Shown: piece after piece, positions 1 to 8,194 of the stretch
Position numbering within the stretch: position 1 is the stretch's first letter
How the letters are laid out: each line of letters opens with the position of its first letter
NCBI GenBank assembly: GCA_002378125.1
Contig: DFRF01000132.1
Location: 1-17,266 of the forward strand
Reading direction: 5' to 3'
From: Rhodospirillaceae bacterium UBA3470
GTDB lineage: Bacteria; Pseudomonadota; Alphaproteobacteria; Rhodospirillales; Casp-alpha2
Length of the DNA stretch: 17,266 bases
Program-made: the position numbers and the translations under genes
Notes under the pieces: generated by a model
What the model saw: the letters and a program-made list of their open reading frames with translations, nothing else
The model's database searches: none
Told to the model about the DNA's origin: nothing

Positions 1-713
1 TGGAATATAGCGAGTTGACCAACATTCGCCATATTACACAGCCGCATTCCCTCGTTCCATGTGGAATGTCCCCAGCCAACTTTTTCAGGAAATTCGTCCT
101 CAGTGTACGTACTATCATATATAACCAAATCGGCACCTTCGATCAGGGCGAGAATATTTTGGTCCGGTTTCCCTGGAACGTGCTCTGTATCGGTAACGTA
201 AACGACTGAATTACCGTCATAGTCTACGCGGTAAGCTGTGGCACCGTTGGGATGGTTAAGCGGCGCCGTACGGACCGTTAGGTCGCCCCATATATCCAAA
301 TCCTCACCGGCATCAAAATCTTCAAAGGTTAGATTCGCCTGCATGGCCTCCAACGGCACCGGAAACATGGGGTTGTGCATCTGGGTGGACAGGACGTTCC
401 GCACGCCACCTTGATTCTTCAGGTGCCCAGCCTTGATCGCAATCGAACGTTTCGGATCATAGGCGGGGATAAAGAACGGGAACCCGTTGATGTGATCCCA
501 ATGGGTATGGGTCAAAAAGAGATGGGTGTGGCGGATATCACGCTCCAGGATCACTTTCGCAAAGTTTCGAATGCCCGTGCCCGCATCCATGACGAACGTG
601 TGGTCTCCCGCCTGCACCTCAATACAGCTGGTATTGCCACCGTATTTCATGTGATCCAGCGACGCACATGCGATACTTCCCCGAACCCCCCAGAATTTTA
701 TTCTTAGCGTCAT
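1..713 (-). CDS. MBL-fold metallohydrolase, C-terminus cut by window edge
   Basis: The frame is open from an ATG at 713-711 to the left edge, giving 237 codons without a stop, so the gene continues beyond position 1. The product starts MTLRIKFWGVRGSIAC and has the metallo-beta-lactamase signature THTHWDH (H69, H71, D73, H74). Further likely metal ligands are H154 in NHPNG and D175 in VTDTEH, with a late WGHSTW histidine at 216. The WGVRGS opening, DAGTGIR (43-49) and YGGNTSC resemble the cytoplasmic RNase Z/PhnP-like phosphodiesterase branch of the fold. No signal peptide is visible. Substrate cannot be told from sequence; a phosphodiester is an inference from the subgroup. The ribosome-binding site is weak (GCGGG 5-9 nt before ATG). 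It lies downstream of a decayed gene on the same strand and probably has its own promoter, which I could not identify. Confidence 0.85.
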   Translation of the reverse strand, partial: MTLRIKFWGVRGSIACASLDHMKYGGNTSCIEVQAGDHTFVMDAGTGIRNFAKVILERDIRHTHLFLTHTHWDHINGFPFFIPAYDPKRSIAIKAGHLKNQGGVRNVLSTQMHNPMFPVPLEAMQANLTFEDFDAGEDLDIWGDLTVRTAPLNHPNGATAYRVDYDGNSVVYVTDTEHVPGKPDQNILALIEGADLVIYDSTYTEDEFPEKVGWGHSTWNEGMRLCNMANVGQLAIF

Positions 714-861
714 AATACCCGCACTTTAACCCGAGTTATTGAGTACACCATCACTGCGTTTTGTACCCCGTGTCTCAGTTCCGGGTTCGTTGTTATGTGC
801 AATCTCATTCTATACAACTCCGCCTTCCGTAATATGCGGTTAACGCGGGAGTTGGCTAACC

Positions 862-1410
862 TCACTCCTTCAGCACTGGCGTTATTGTGTGTCCAACGCG
901 AATGCTAAGCTTAGCGCCCGCATTCCCCTGATTGATGGGAATCTCCATTAAACCACTAGAATTTTCATAGCAGAAGACTTCCCTCCGCGAAACACTTGAA
1001 AACGTCATAGCTCGCGGGGCTTGACAGCTATCGATTTGAAGCTCCGCGTCACGGGACAAACAATTCGCCCGCACGCCGGTAATAGCATTTCCATAGTGAT
1101 CAAGGTAAACGACCTCTCGTAAATCATCAGGCCAATCGGCGCGTTAGCACTCTCGAGATCGACCCGGCGAAAATCGGGATTATCTTTTGGGTTTTCGCCG
1201 AGCGCGATAGGTGCCGCGGTGGGGCGAAAATATCCCGCCCATGAAAACTCTTGGAGAGATAACCTGAGCGCCAGGTAATTTCATGCACCTCGGCCCACGC
1301 CTTGCAGCGGCGAATACCCATCTCGAAAATGCCATTGTCTGGACCGACCTTACCTCTCTCTGAGGCCAAGGAACAACGGCATCCAACACGGGATCAAGGG
1401 CCTTCCGAAA
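862..1410 (-). pseudogene. Relic of SAM hydroxide adenosyltransferase (DUF62 family)
   Basis: Three reading frames in succession on the minus strand carry consecutive parts of one DUF62 protein. About 1370-1225 reads GKVGPDNGIFEM, then KSFHGRDIFAP. About 1228-1135, in a second frame, reads TAAPIALGENPKDN and FRRVDLESANAP. From 1143 to a TGA at 862, in a third frame, it reads DWPDDLREVVYLDHYGNAIT and ends with NSSGLMEIPINQGNAGAKL. GPDNG, FHGRDIFAP, the VYLDHYGN strand and NSSGLxEIxxNQGNA are family hallmarks. At least two frameshifts are needed. The N-terminal third (the usual TDFG start) is missing; only a blurred trace of the VDPGVG region may remain near 1380-1410. Intact members split S-adenosylmethionine with water to adenosine and methionine. 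Sequencing error could explain the shifts but not the missing N-terminus, so I call a true pseudogene. Confidence 0.8.
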
Positions 1411-1470
1411 AGCAGAGCGTCCATACATGACGATGTGCGGGCGCTCGCGCGATCGATGAGATCGTTTTGT

Positions 1471-2373
1471 TTAGCCGGCAAACGCTGCAGCGCGGACGGC
1501 ATCATCTTCAAGTGCCGCCTTGCGGACAAAGGCCTCCACATGCGCCATGGCTTTCGCCTCAATCTGTCGGATTCGTTCCCGGCTCAATCCATACGACTGG
1601 CCCAGTTCCTCCAGGGTCGAAGGTTCTGCACTCAGTTTGCGTTTCGCAAAGATATGACGCTCCCGATCGCTCAATCCTTCCAGCGCATTTTGGAACAGTT
1701 CGTAGCGAAACCGACCATTTTCCATATTGGCCAGCGCTGTCTCCGGTGACGGCCTGTCGTCAACCAGCGTGTCCTGATACTCCATGGAATCCTCAGCATC
1801 CGACATTGGCGCGTTCAGCGACATATCTCGAGCAATAATACGGCGGTTAATTTGCACCACGTCCTCGGCTTTTGCACCCGTCGCGTCCGAAAGCAGGGCC
1901 AACTCGTCCGCAGATAAATCTCCGTTATTCGTGACACCAAGGCGCGCCTTCAGGCTCCGAAGCCGGAAAAAAAGTTTTTTCTGGGATGCCACCGTCCCTA
2001 ACTTCACCAGGGACCAGGACTTCAGAACATACTCCGTAATCGCAGCCTTGATCCACCACATAGCGTAGGTGGACAACCGGAAACCGCGGTCAGGGTCAAA
2101 TTTCTTCACCGCCTTCATCAACCCTATATTCCCTTCGGAAATCAGATCTGCGACGGGCAAACCGTAACCCCGATACCCCATCGCAATTTTGCATACGAGA
2201 CGAAGATACGAGGTGACCAGTTGATGCGCGGCATCAACATCCCCTTGGTCACGGAATTTCAGAGCAAGGGACTGTTCCGTATCCGCGTCCAAAATGGGAA
2301 AGGCCCATACTTCACGGAAATACTGGGACAGGCTGCCTTCAGAAGGAAGGGTCGGCAAAGTATTAGTCGACAT
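1471..2373 (-). CDS. rpoH: RNA polymerase heat-shock sigma factor RpoH (sigma-32)
   Basis: This 300-residue group-3 sigma factor redirects RNA polymerase to heat-shock promoters. Region 2 contains DLISEGNIGLMKAVKKFD and RLSTYAMWWIKAAI (about residues 77-112). The RpoH box diagnostic of sigma-32, QKKLFFRLR, is at 131-139. The region 4 helix-turn-helix near the C-terminus reads LEELGQSYGLSRERIRQIEA. An in-frame ATG 54 nt upstream (2427) exists, but I chose the ATG at 2373 because AAGGAG (2385-2380) sits 6 nt before it and the first 18 residues of the longer form (MPVVDLRS...) look unlike the family N-terminus. Length is normal for alphaproteobacteria. Transcription probably starts at the consensus promoter at 2670-2698, giving a long leader. 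No CIRCE or sigma-32 site was evident. The decayed DUF62 gene follows without a recognisable terminator. Confidence 0.96.
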   Translation of the reverse strand: MSTNTLPTLPSEGSLSQYFREVWAFPILDADTEQSLALKFRDQGDVDAAHQLVTSYLRLVCKIAMGYRGYGLPVADLISEGNIGLMKAVKKFDPDRGFRLSTYAMWWIKAAITEYVLKSWSLVKLGTVASQKKLFFRLRSLKARLGVTNNGDLSADELALLSDATGAKAEDVVQINRRIIARDMSLNAPMSDAEDSMEYQDTLVDDRPSPETALANMENGRFRYELFQNALEGLSDRERHIFAKRKLSAEPSTLEELGQSYGLSRERIRQIEAKAMAHVEAFVRKAALEDDAVRAAAFAG

Positions 2374-2487
2374 GATTTTCTCCTTTTCCCTCGTGCCATT
2401 TGCAGACCGCAGATCAACCACGGGCATAAAATTAAAGAATGGCGGGCGAGGCGTTGTTATTTGCTACGGGACAAGTGGTACGTCGGA

Positions 2488-2544
2488 TCAGCGATCCGCA
2501 TTCGTCTCGTCAACAACCAAAAAGGGAACAACCAGATTCTTCAT
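2488..2544 (-). CDS. Possible 18-codon leader ORF upstream of rpoH
   Basis: An ATG at 2544-2542 is preceded by AGGAGGA (2558-2552) with 7 nt spacing, the strongest Shine-Dalgarno in the window. It opens an 18-residue frame, MKNLVVPFLVVDETNADR, ending in TGA at 2490-2488. It lies inside the inferred rpoH leader, 114 nt upstream of the rpoH ATG. I do not recognise the peptide; it is hydrophobic at the start and acidic toward the end. It could be a regulatory leader peptide, a small protein, or the truncated start of a former gene. The call rests only on the ribosome-binding site and the promoter upstream. Confidence 0.35.
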   Translation of the reverse strand: MKNLVVPFLVVDETNADR

Positions 2545-2669
2545 ATTAAAATCCTCCTAACGAAGCGATTATAAAAGCGACTTACCACCTCCGATGCACG
2601 GCACCTTGCGGTTATGGTCAAGCCAACGTTTCTTATTCGACCTGGTTCACCCAGCATCGAACAAGTAAA

Positions 2670-2698
2670 ATTATAACTACGCGACTTTAAGATGTCAA
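2670..2698 (-). promoter_or_regulatory. Perfect consensus sigma-70 promoter ahead of rpoH
   Basis: On the minus strand TTGACA (2698-2693) and TATAAT (2675-2670) are separated by exactly 17 bp. All twelve bases match the housekeeping consensus. Transcription would begin near 2663, about 290 nt before the rpoH ATG and about 120 nt before the 18-codon leader ORF. It lies downstream of mlaA, so it would make rpoH independent of mlaA. A second TATAAT at 2573-2568 has no matching -35 and was not called. Confidence 0.8.
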
Positions 2699-2792
2699 TA
2701 TTATTCACGTTTTGTTCCAACTTCACCAATCAAAATAAGCGACCCTCGGACTGATCATGGCGTTGGCAAGTACCTGCTGGCTTTTAGAAAGG

Positions 2793-3641
2793 TTACTGGG
2801 AGCGGTTCGTGGCACCAGCCAACGGCTGATTGAAATCTTCCGGTGCCAAGTCGTACCCAAGATCAGGAATTGGCGGCAAGTCCAACCCTTCGCCATTTGA
2901 AATCTCAGATTTACGCTTCTGGCGATATAGGCTGCGAATGGCCGCATAGTAGTCGACCGACGTCTTCCGTATTTGACGCAATTCGTCAACTACGCCGGCG
3001 AACTCATCAATTCCGCTCATGCCCTGCTTCGCATAAGAAACGTTGTCGCGACCCGTATTACCGACCCAATGTGCAAAAGGATCAAAATAAGGATCAACGA
3101 TAAACTTACCTACCAAGTCACGCGGATTGGAAGGGCCAAAAATAGGCAAGACAAGGTAAAACCCTTCGCCCATCCCCCAGACGCCCAAGGTCTGCCCGAA
3201 ATCCTCGCTCCGCGGTTCACCGCCTACGACATTAGCAATGCCGCCAATGCCCACCGTCGAATTCACTATCAAGCGCACAAACAGGTCGAAACCAGCCACC
3301 ACATCTCCCTGCAAAAGATTATTGGCAATGGAGATGGGGCTCGAGAGATTTGTCAGGAAATTACTGACCCCGGTTCGCACAATCTGCGGAACGTAGCGAT
3401 TGTAAGCATTAGCAACGGGGCCAAGCAGGCTCTCATGTACAACTTCGTTGAACCCAAAAATAGCTCGGTTCACACGCTCCAGCGGATCGTTGACACCGTC
3501 CTCATCCGTTGTTGCTGCAAGGACGTTAGTTTCCTTATCTGCTGCTGAACCTTCCGCATAGACAGGCGCGCCCGTGACCGCAAAGGCACTAACAATAAAC
3601 AAGGCGAGGAAGGATTTCATAAATCGCAGCGACATTATCAT
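2793..3641 (-). CDS. mlaA: MlaA/VacJ-family outer-membrane lipid-asymmetry protein
   Basis: MlaA proteins sit in the outer membrane and remove phospholipid from its outer leaflet, passing it to periplasmic MlaC. The family core is clear: DPLERVNRAIFGFNEVVHES, NFLTNLSSPISIANNLLQGD, then STVGIGG, EDFGQTLGVWG and GFYLVLPIFGPSNPRD, followed by a charged and proline-rich tail. Length is 282 aa from the first ATG. The ATG two codons further (MSLRF) or MKSFL are alternative starts; none has a strong Shine-Dalgarno. Unlike typical VacJ lipoproteins there is no lipobox and no cysteine anywhere. The signal peptide instead ends GAPVYA-EG, a signal peptidase I type site near residue 29. It is divergently arranged with two MlaC-like genes, which supports a shared lipid-transport role. 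Confidence 0.92.
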   Translation of the reverse strand: MIMSLRFMKSFLALFIVSAFAVTGAPVYAEGSAADKETNVLAATTDEDGVNDPLERVNRAIFGFNEVVHESLLGPVANAYNRYVPQIVRTGVSNFLTNLSSPISIANNLLQGDVVAGFDLFVRLIVNSTVGIGGIANVVGGEPRSEDFGQTLGVWGMGEGFYLVLPIFGPSNPRDLVGKFIVDPYFDPFAHWVGNTGRDNVSYAKQGMSGIDEFAGVVDELRQIRKTSVDYYAAIRSLYRQKRKSEISNGEGLDLPPIPDLGYDLAPEDFNQPLAGATNRSQ

Positions 3642-3913
3642 TCCGATGCTATTCAGTTCTCGCGTCCTCTAGAAGGGCCTGCCACCGATCTCTCTAATAA
3701 CCGATCAACTAGCAGAAGCACACTAACCCCTAAGATCGTTTTTAGGCGATGTTTTGCAACGGAGCAACCTCCGAAATGCAGAAACACCATATATGTGGTA
3801 TTTTCGCTTTATGGCATTTTTACGATTGTTCGTCTCGGTATAGACATTTCACTATTTTTAAACTTTATCAGTGGCTTATATGTCCCCGATTAGATCGCCG
3901 GAGGTTTCATTCT

Positions 3914-4528
3914 ATGATTATTCGTCTGTTTCGGGATTTCACGTTTCTCTTCATAATCGCGGTGTTTGTAGCCGTTGGTCACCCGGTACGGGCAGAATCG
4001 GCCTCCAGCGTTGTGGAACGATTCCAAGCATCATTGATACAGGTCATGCAATCAGCGTCGGAATCCTCTGTGCGGCAACGCTACGACAGATTAGTACATT
4101 CGGTTTCCGATACATTCCATCTACCCTTGATGACGCAAATTGCGACGGGCCGCCATTGGTCAACAGCGAAACCCACAGAAAAGACGGCTGTGGTTGCCGC
4201 CTTCCGACGCATGAGTGTCGCGACGTTGGCAACGCTTTTTGACGGATATAGTGGCGAAATTTTTAAAACCGTCGGTGAGCGCCCCGGTCCCAGCAAGGCA
4301 ACCATCGTCCTCACCAAACTTGTGAGAAGCGATAAATCAAAGGTCGACCTTGCCTACGTCGCGCGGCAATTCGCGGGCAAATGGCAGTTGATTGATGTTG
4401 TTGTAGATAGCGGTATTAGCGAATTGAAAGTTCGGCGTTCCGAATATTCCATGGTACTGAAGAATAGCGGCATGCCCGGCCTGACCAAATTGTTGAACGA
4501 GAAAGCGGACGACCTTATGTCTCGGTAA
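3914..4528 (+). CDS. MlaC/HpnM-family periplasmic lipid-binding protein (copy 1, Sec signal)
   Basis: A 204-residue MlaC (Ttg2D)/HpnM-like protein, expected to carry phospholipid or hopanoid across the periplasm. The open frame reaches back to 3749, but the ATG at 3914 is preferred: GGAGG (3900-3904) lies 9 nt upstream, and translation then starts with a clean Sec signal peptide (MIIRLFRDF, hydrophobic run, PVRA-ES). Family landmarks are DTFHLPLMTQIATGRHW, FDGYSGEIFKTV, VDLAYVARQFAGKWQLIDV and the C-terminal GISELKVRRSEYSMVL. The next gene, 34 bp downstream, is a clear paralogue. Both face mlaA divergently and hpnN convergently. The C-terminal motif favours HpnM over canonical MlaC, but I leave the symbol blank because two candidates are present. 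Confidence 0.9.
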   Translation: MIIRLFRDFTFLFIIAVFVAVGHPVRAESASSVVERFQASLIQVMQSASESSVRQRYDRLVHSVSDTFHLPLMTQIATGRHWSTAKPTEKTAVVAAFRRMSVATLATLFDGYSGEIFKTVGERPGPSKATIVLTKLVRSDKSKVDLAYVARQFAGKWQLIDVVVDSGISELKVRRSEYSMVLKNSGMPGLTKLLNEKADDLMSR

Positions 4529-4562
4529 GATTTATCAGACCTCAATTTTTGATAGGTTATCT

Positions 4563-5192
4563 ATGACACTGAAACTCTTTAGCCGACGTTTCGCTCTGGC
4601 CGGCTTGGCCGGCGCGGCGGCGGCGATATCCGCGCCACGTCTTCCCGCCGAGAGCCGGATGCCCACAAAAATGATCGACGAATTTCACGAATCACTTCTA
4701 GCGGTAATGCGCGCTGCCGATACACTTGGTTTCAATGGCCGTTATGCGCACCTTAAGCCCAGCATTGAAGATAGCTTCCACTTGCCTATCATGGCGCAGA
4801 TTGCGACGGGCAGTTTTTGGCGCAAGGCATCACCGGGGCAGCAAGCACAGCTTATCCAGGTCTTTAGCGATGTCAGCGTCGGCACCTATGCCAATCGTTT
4901 TTCTGGATTTTCCGGCCAATCGTTCCAAACCAAAGTAACTCGCGAAGGGCCCCAAAAAACAATGTTGGTGGACACAGTGCTGCGGAACCCGTCTGGCAGG
5001 GATGTCGATCTCACCTATGTTTGTCGCAAGATCAAAGGGACTTGGCGAATTATCGACGTCTTACTTGGTCCCGGGATTAGCGAAATGGCTGTACGCCGGT
5101 CCGAATATCGCCGAATTTTGAAATCGGACGGTATCGATGGATTGATCGCGACATTAAAGCGGAAAGCACGGGACCTGCGATCGTCCGATTAA
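4563..5192 (+). CDS. MlaC/HpnM-family periplasmic lipid-binding protein (copy 2, Tat-like signal)
   Basis: This 209-residue paralogue of the preceding gene shares DSFHLPIMAQIATGSFW, FSGFSGQSFQTK, VDLTYVCRKIKGTWRIIDV and GISEMAVRRSEYRRIL. The N-terminus differs: KLFSRRFALAGLAGAAAA carries a twin arginine followed by F-A-L and a weakly hydrophobic Ala/Gly run. This resembles a Tat signal and contrasts with the Sec-type leader of copy 1. Cleavage may fall near LPAES. It begins 34 bp after copy 1 and is probably co-transcribed. Its stop lies 5 bp from the hpnN stop on the other strand. Role inferred: periplasmic shuttle for hopanoid or phospholipid working with HpnN. Local duplication with divergence of copy 1 is the simplest origin. 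Confidence 0.9.
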   Translation: MTLKLFSRRFALAGLAGAAAAISAPRLPAESRMPTKMIDEFHESLLAVMRAADTLGFNGRYAHLKPSIEDSFHLPIMAQIATGSFWRKASPGQQAQLIQVFSDVSVGTYANRFSGFSGQSFQTKVTREGPQKTMLVDTVLRNPSGRDVDLTYVCRKIKGTWRIIDVLLGPGISEMAVRRSEYRRILKSDGIDGLIATLKRKARDLRSSD

Positions 5193-5197
5193 CCCAC

Positions 5198-7843
5198 CTA
5201 TTCTCTCTGATCTCCGGTCTGAAGCAAAACCAGCAAGGCCGGTAAGAATACTAGCGTCGCCACCAAAGTCATCATCAATGCCAGTGTCAGCAGAACCCCC
5301 ATGCTGGCGGTTCCAGGGTGGCCCGAGAGCGAAATACTGCCAAACGAACCGATGGTCGTCAGCGCGCTGAATAAGACGGCACGCGGTGTCGAAGTCAGCA
5401 AGGCGTCCGCCGCTTGCGCACCGCCTCGGGATCGCGCAACGAGATGTACGCCTCCGGCGACGCCAAGGCCGAACAGCAGCGGAAGGACAATCACGTTGGC
5501 CAAATTGAATGATTGGCCGAGTAACGTCGCAGCCGCCATGGTCCATAGTCCGGCAAGAATCAGCGGCACAAAGACCAAGGCCACGTCGCGGACCCGGCGA
5601 AACACGATCGACAGCAAGATGGCAATACAGACCACGGCGAAAACGCAGGCCTCCAGGAACGCGCGAAGCACCGTTCTCGACGCCTCAAGGATGACAACCG
5701 GTGACCCAACGGCGTCCGGTGCAACGTTCCGCACGGCCTCAACGAACGCCCGGACGGCCGTTCGGTCGCGCAACACATTCTCAGGCGAAACATCGACCAG
5801 CGCGTGACCATCGGTGGATACTTGGCGTTCGCGCAACGCTTTGGGCAGGGTCTCAATGCTGACGGGCTCGGCCCGCAATGACTGCCTTAGCGCATCCAAG
5901 CGCCCCGGCAGCCCGGTCAATAAGCGTTTCTCAAATTCCACCAGTGCGGCGTGTTTTGACGGAGTTTCTATAAACTTCATGATGGCGTTGCGAAGACGTA
6001 TTGCCGCTTGGCCTGATGGGCCAGTAACGGCCTGGGCCATGGCCTCCAGTTTCGCCGACAGGGCCGACCAGGCAGCCAGCCGGCCCCCTTCCTTCAGTCG
6101 CGGCGGCGGCTCGCTTCCGCTCAGCGCCGGCTCAATCAGAAGCGCCATATCCTGAATGATTAGTAACTTTTCGCTTTGGTTATCAGGGACATAACTGGAT
6201 AAGGTCATGGCTCGCCCCACGGCCTCCAGTTCGTTCAATCGCTGCGCCATAGCGTCGGCAGCAGGGAGATCAGGAGCTAGAACTTCGATGGTATGGTGAT
6301 TTCGGCTGCCGTCCGCCAGGAGGTCGTTCAGCGTCGCCACTGATTCAGTCAACGGGTCCTTAAGGTTCAGAGGATCAAAGTCAAAAGCAACCTTCGGAAC
6401 GATAGCCCCCGCGGCAATGCCGGAAATTAAGGCGCCGACACAAATCCAACGGGCCTTTTGGCCAATCCAAGTCGAAGGCTCAAAAGCACCCATGGACAGA
6501 TGCGGACTGGCCTCGCGAACAGCGGTAGCCAAGGGCCAAAGCGCTATGAGGGCCGGTAGCACCGTAAAGTTTGCAAAAAGCGCAATGAACATACCTGTGC
6601 CCGCGATCAGTCCCAGCTCCGCAAGCCCGACGTAATCGGTCGGAAGGAAGGCGTAGAAGGCCATCGCAGCGCTAATAGCGCAGAGGGTCAACGCGCCACC
6701 GCCACCTTTGGCCGCCTCCACAAGGGCCTCATGTTGAACATATCCGCGCCACAGTTCCTCGCGATAACGCAAGGCAAAATGAATCCCGAAATCTACACTG
6801 AGCCCGATGAACAACACGGCAAATGCCACAGACAGCAAGTTTAGCGTGCCGATCGCCCATATGGCAAAACCACCGGTCCAAATGAGACCGGCGATCAGCG
6901 TTGCCAGACAAGACATCACCAATGTGGCCTGACGGAGTCCAATAAACAAAAGGCCAAGAACCAAGATTAAAGAGAGGATTGCCGCCAACCCCATCCCACG
7001 TTCAACGCTATCGAGTTCATCTTCATCAAGGGCGACGGATCCAGTCAGGCGAACTCGAATTCCGCGTTCGGGTGTCAGTCTTAACTCACGGGCAAGGGCT
7101 CGGATTCCATCGATGGCTGCGGATGCAGGCTGAAGCGAAGCGTGGTCCTTGATGGGCTGGACAATGATATGCCGTCGTCGGTCTTCCGGGGATTTATCCT
7201 CACCGCCCATCAGCTTGGTCCATGACAGCAAATGGAACCGGCCTGCCCGTTGCGCTTCGGCAACCTCGGAGATGGCATTGAGGGCATCTTCCAAGTTCAA
7301 GGGCTGATCGTCCGGAGACACCATAGCCTCATCGACTGCCAAGCCCAGCATTTGGAAAAAACCGCGCAAGGTTGGATCACGCCATAATGCGCCCAGGAAC
7401 GGTTGCGCATCAGCCAGCCGGTCGCTTAGATCGTGAATTTCCTCCAAGTCCAGATAGAGCAATCCATTGCGGCGAAAGAAGGGTTCTCCCTTGAGGTCAT
7501 AAACGTCGCGGTAAAATGCCGGTGCGCGCCGCATGGCTCCCGCCAATTTAAGCGCCGCATCATCAGCGATATCAGCAGTTTGGCCATCGATCACGACGAC
7601 CAACGTAGAATCTGTTTGCGGAAACGCCTTATCGATCTCGGCCGACTTCTGACGGAACGGCAAATCCCTAGACAGCATGTCGGATGTGCTGGTGTTGATG
7701 GCGAGGTTATCGATGAAATATCCGGCCGAGATAATCGTCGCCACGCACGCGGCCAGTGCCACTAACCGCGCATGCTGAACAACCCAGGACACCCATCGGC
7801 CCAACAGTGTCACATAGGTCGTGGCGGAAACGTCAATGGCCAT
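5198..7843 (-). CDS. hpnN: HpnN-type hopanoid transporter (RND/MMPL family)
   Basis: An 881-residue inner-membrane RND-like exporter; HpnN is known to move hopanoids toward the outer membrane in Rhodopseudomonas palustris. Topology follows the two-fold RND pattern: one N-terminal segment (about 25-46), a large periplasmic loop, and a cluster of five segments (about 280-440). This repeats with a segment near 465-485, a second loop, and a final cluster (about 735-875). The early loop has NLAINTSTSDMLSRDLPFR, then FPQTDSTLVVVIDG, typical of HpnN. SVDFGIHFALRYREEL after the fourth segment and LGVAGGVHLVARSR in the second half are MMPL signatures. Start is the ATG at 7843; its Shine-Dalgarno is poor. 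It converges on the two HpnM-like genes with a 5-bp gap. No hopanoid synthesis genes are in the window. Confidence 0.92.
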   Translation of the reverse strand: MAIDVSATTYVTLLGRWVSWVVQHARLVALAACVATIISAGYFIDNLAINTSTSDMLSRDLPFRQKSAEIDKAFPQTDSTLVVVIDGQTADIADDAALKLAGAMRRAPAFYRDVYDLKGEPFFRRNGLLYLDLEEIHDLSDRLADAQPFLGALWRDPTLRGFFQMLGLAVDEAMVSPDDQPLNLEDALNAISEVAEAQRAGRFHLLSWTKLMGGEDKSPEDRRRHIIVQPIKDHASLQPASAAIDGIRALARELRLTPERGIRVRLTGSVALDEDELDSVERGMGLAAILSLILVLGLLFIGLRQATLVMSCLATLIAGLIWTGGFAIWAIGTLNLLSVAFAVLFIGLSVDFGIHFALRYREELWRGYVQHEALVEAAKGGGGALTLCAISAAMAFYAFLPTDYVGLAELGLIAGTGMFIALFANFTVLPALIALWPLATAVREASPHLSMGAFEPSTWIGQKARWICVGALISGIAAGAIVPKVAFDFDPLNLKDPLTESVATLNDLLADGSRNHHTIEVLAPDLPAADAMAQRLNELEAVGRAMTLSSYVPDNQSEKLLIIQDMALLIEPALSGSEPPPRLKEGGRLAAWSALSAKLEAMAQAVTGPSGQAAIRLRNAIMKFIETPSKHAALVEFEKRLLTGLPGRLDALRQSLRAEPVSIETLPKALRERQVSTDGHALVDVSPENVLRDRTAVRAFVEAVRNVAPDAVGSPVVILEASRTVLRAFLEACVFAVVCIAILLSIVFRRVRDVALVFVPLILAGLWTMAAATLLGQSFNLANVIVLPLLFGLGVAGGVHLVARSRGGAQAADALLTSTPRAVLFSALTTIGSFGSISLSGHPGTASMGVLLTLALMMTLVATLVFLPALLVLLQTGDQRE

Positions 7844-8194
7844 TCATCCGAACTCATGTGGAGTGCATGCCCGCGGCTTATACGGCCTCTACAAGCTGAT
7901 CTCAAGCGATCAACGTTCCACTAGAAACGCGTAAAACCGCCGTGCTACCTCAGACGGCAGGATCATGGGCCGCCCCAAATTGGAAAGCTAGCCCGGAGCG
8001 ATGCGCATATGGATTAAGTAGGGCAAACATATTCAGATTATTGACCTGGACAAGTGAACCAGCGTCGCCCAGGACAGCAGTTTAATTACAGCAACTGTTA
8101 GTGGCCAAAGGCAACAGAAACGCTCACTGCGGCAACGGTCAACCCGGCAATTGTTCAGGGTCCCATCAACGATGGACAAAACCCGCGGAGCCGC
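7844..8194. other. 351-bp intergenic gap with no recognised gene
   Basis: This gap lies between the start of hpnN and the stop of pyk. I read it on both strands and found no tRNA, no convincing ORF and no relic I recognise. The longest minus-strand runs are about 20 to 40 codons (for example RPMILPSEVARRFYAFLVER ending near 7913) and lack ribosome-binding sites. It presumably holds the hpnN promoter, but no clear -35/-10 pair was seen. Confidence 0.5.

Noticed and set aside
2541..2729. 62-codon minus-strand frame between mlaA and rpoH
   Set aside because: It starts at a TTG without a ribosome-binding site, overlaps the consensus promoter and resembles no known protein.
3770..3900. Candidate promoters for the mlaC/hpnM genes, including a TAGACA-17 bp-TTTATC pair and the near-palindrome CCATATATGTGG
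   Set aside because: The -10 match is only three of six and the palindrome is imperfect; the AT-rich stretch makes chance matches likely.
3749..3913. N-terminal extension of the first MlaC/HpnM-like gene
   Set aside because: The GGAGG site and signal peptide fix the start at 3914; the extension has unusual composition and covers the promoter region.
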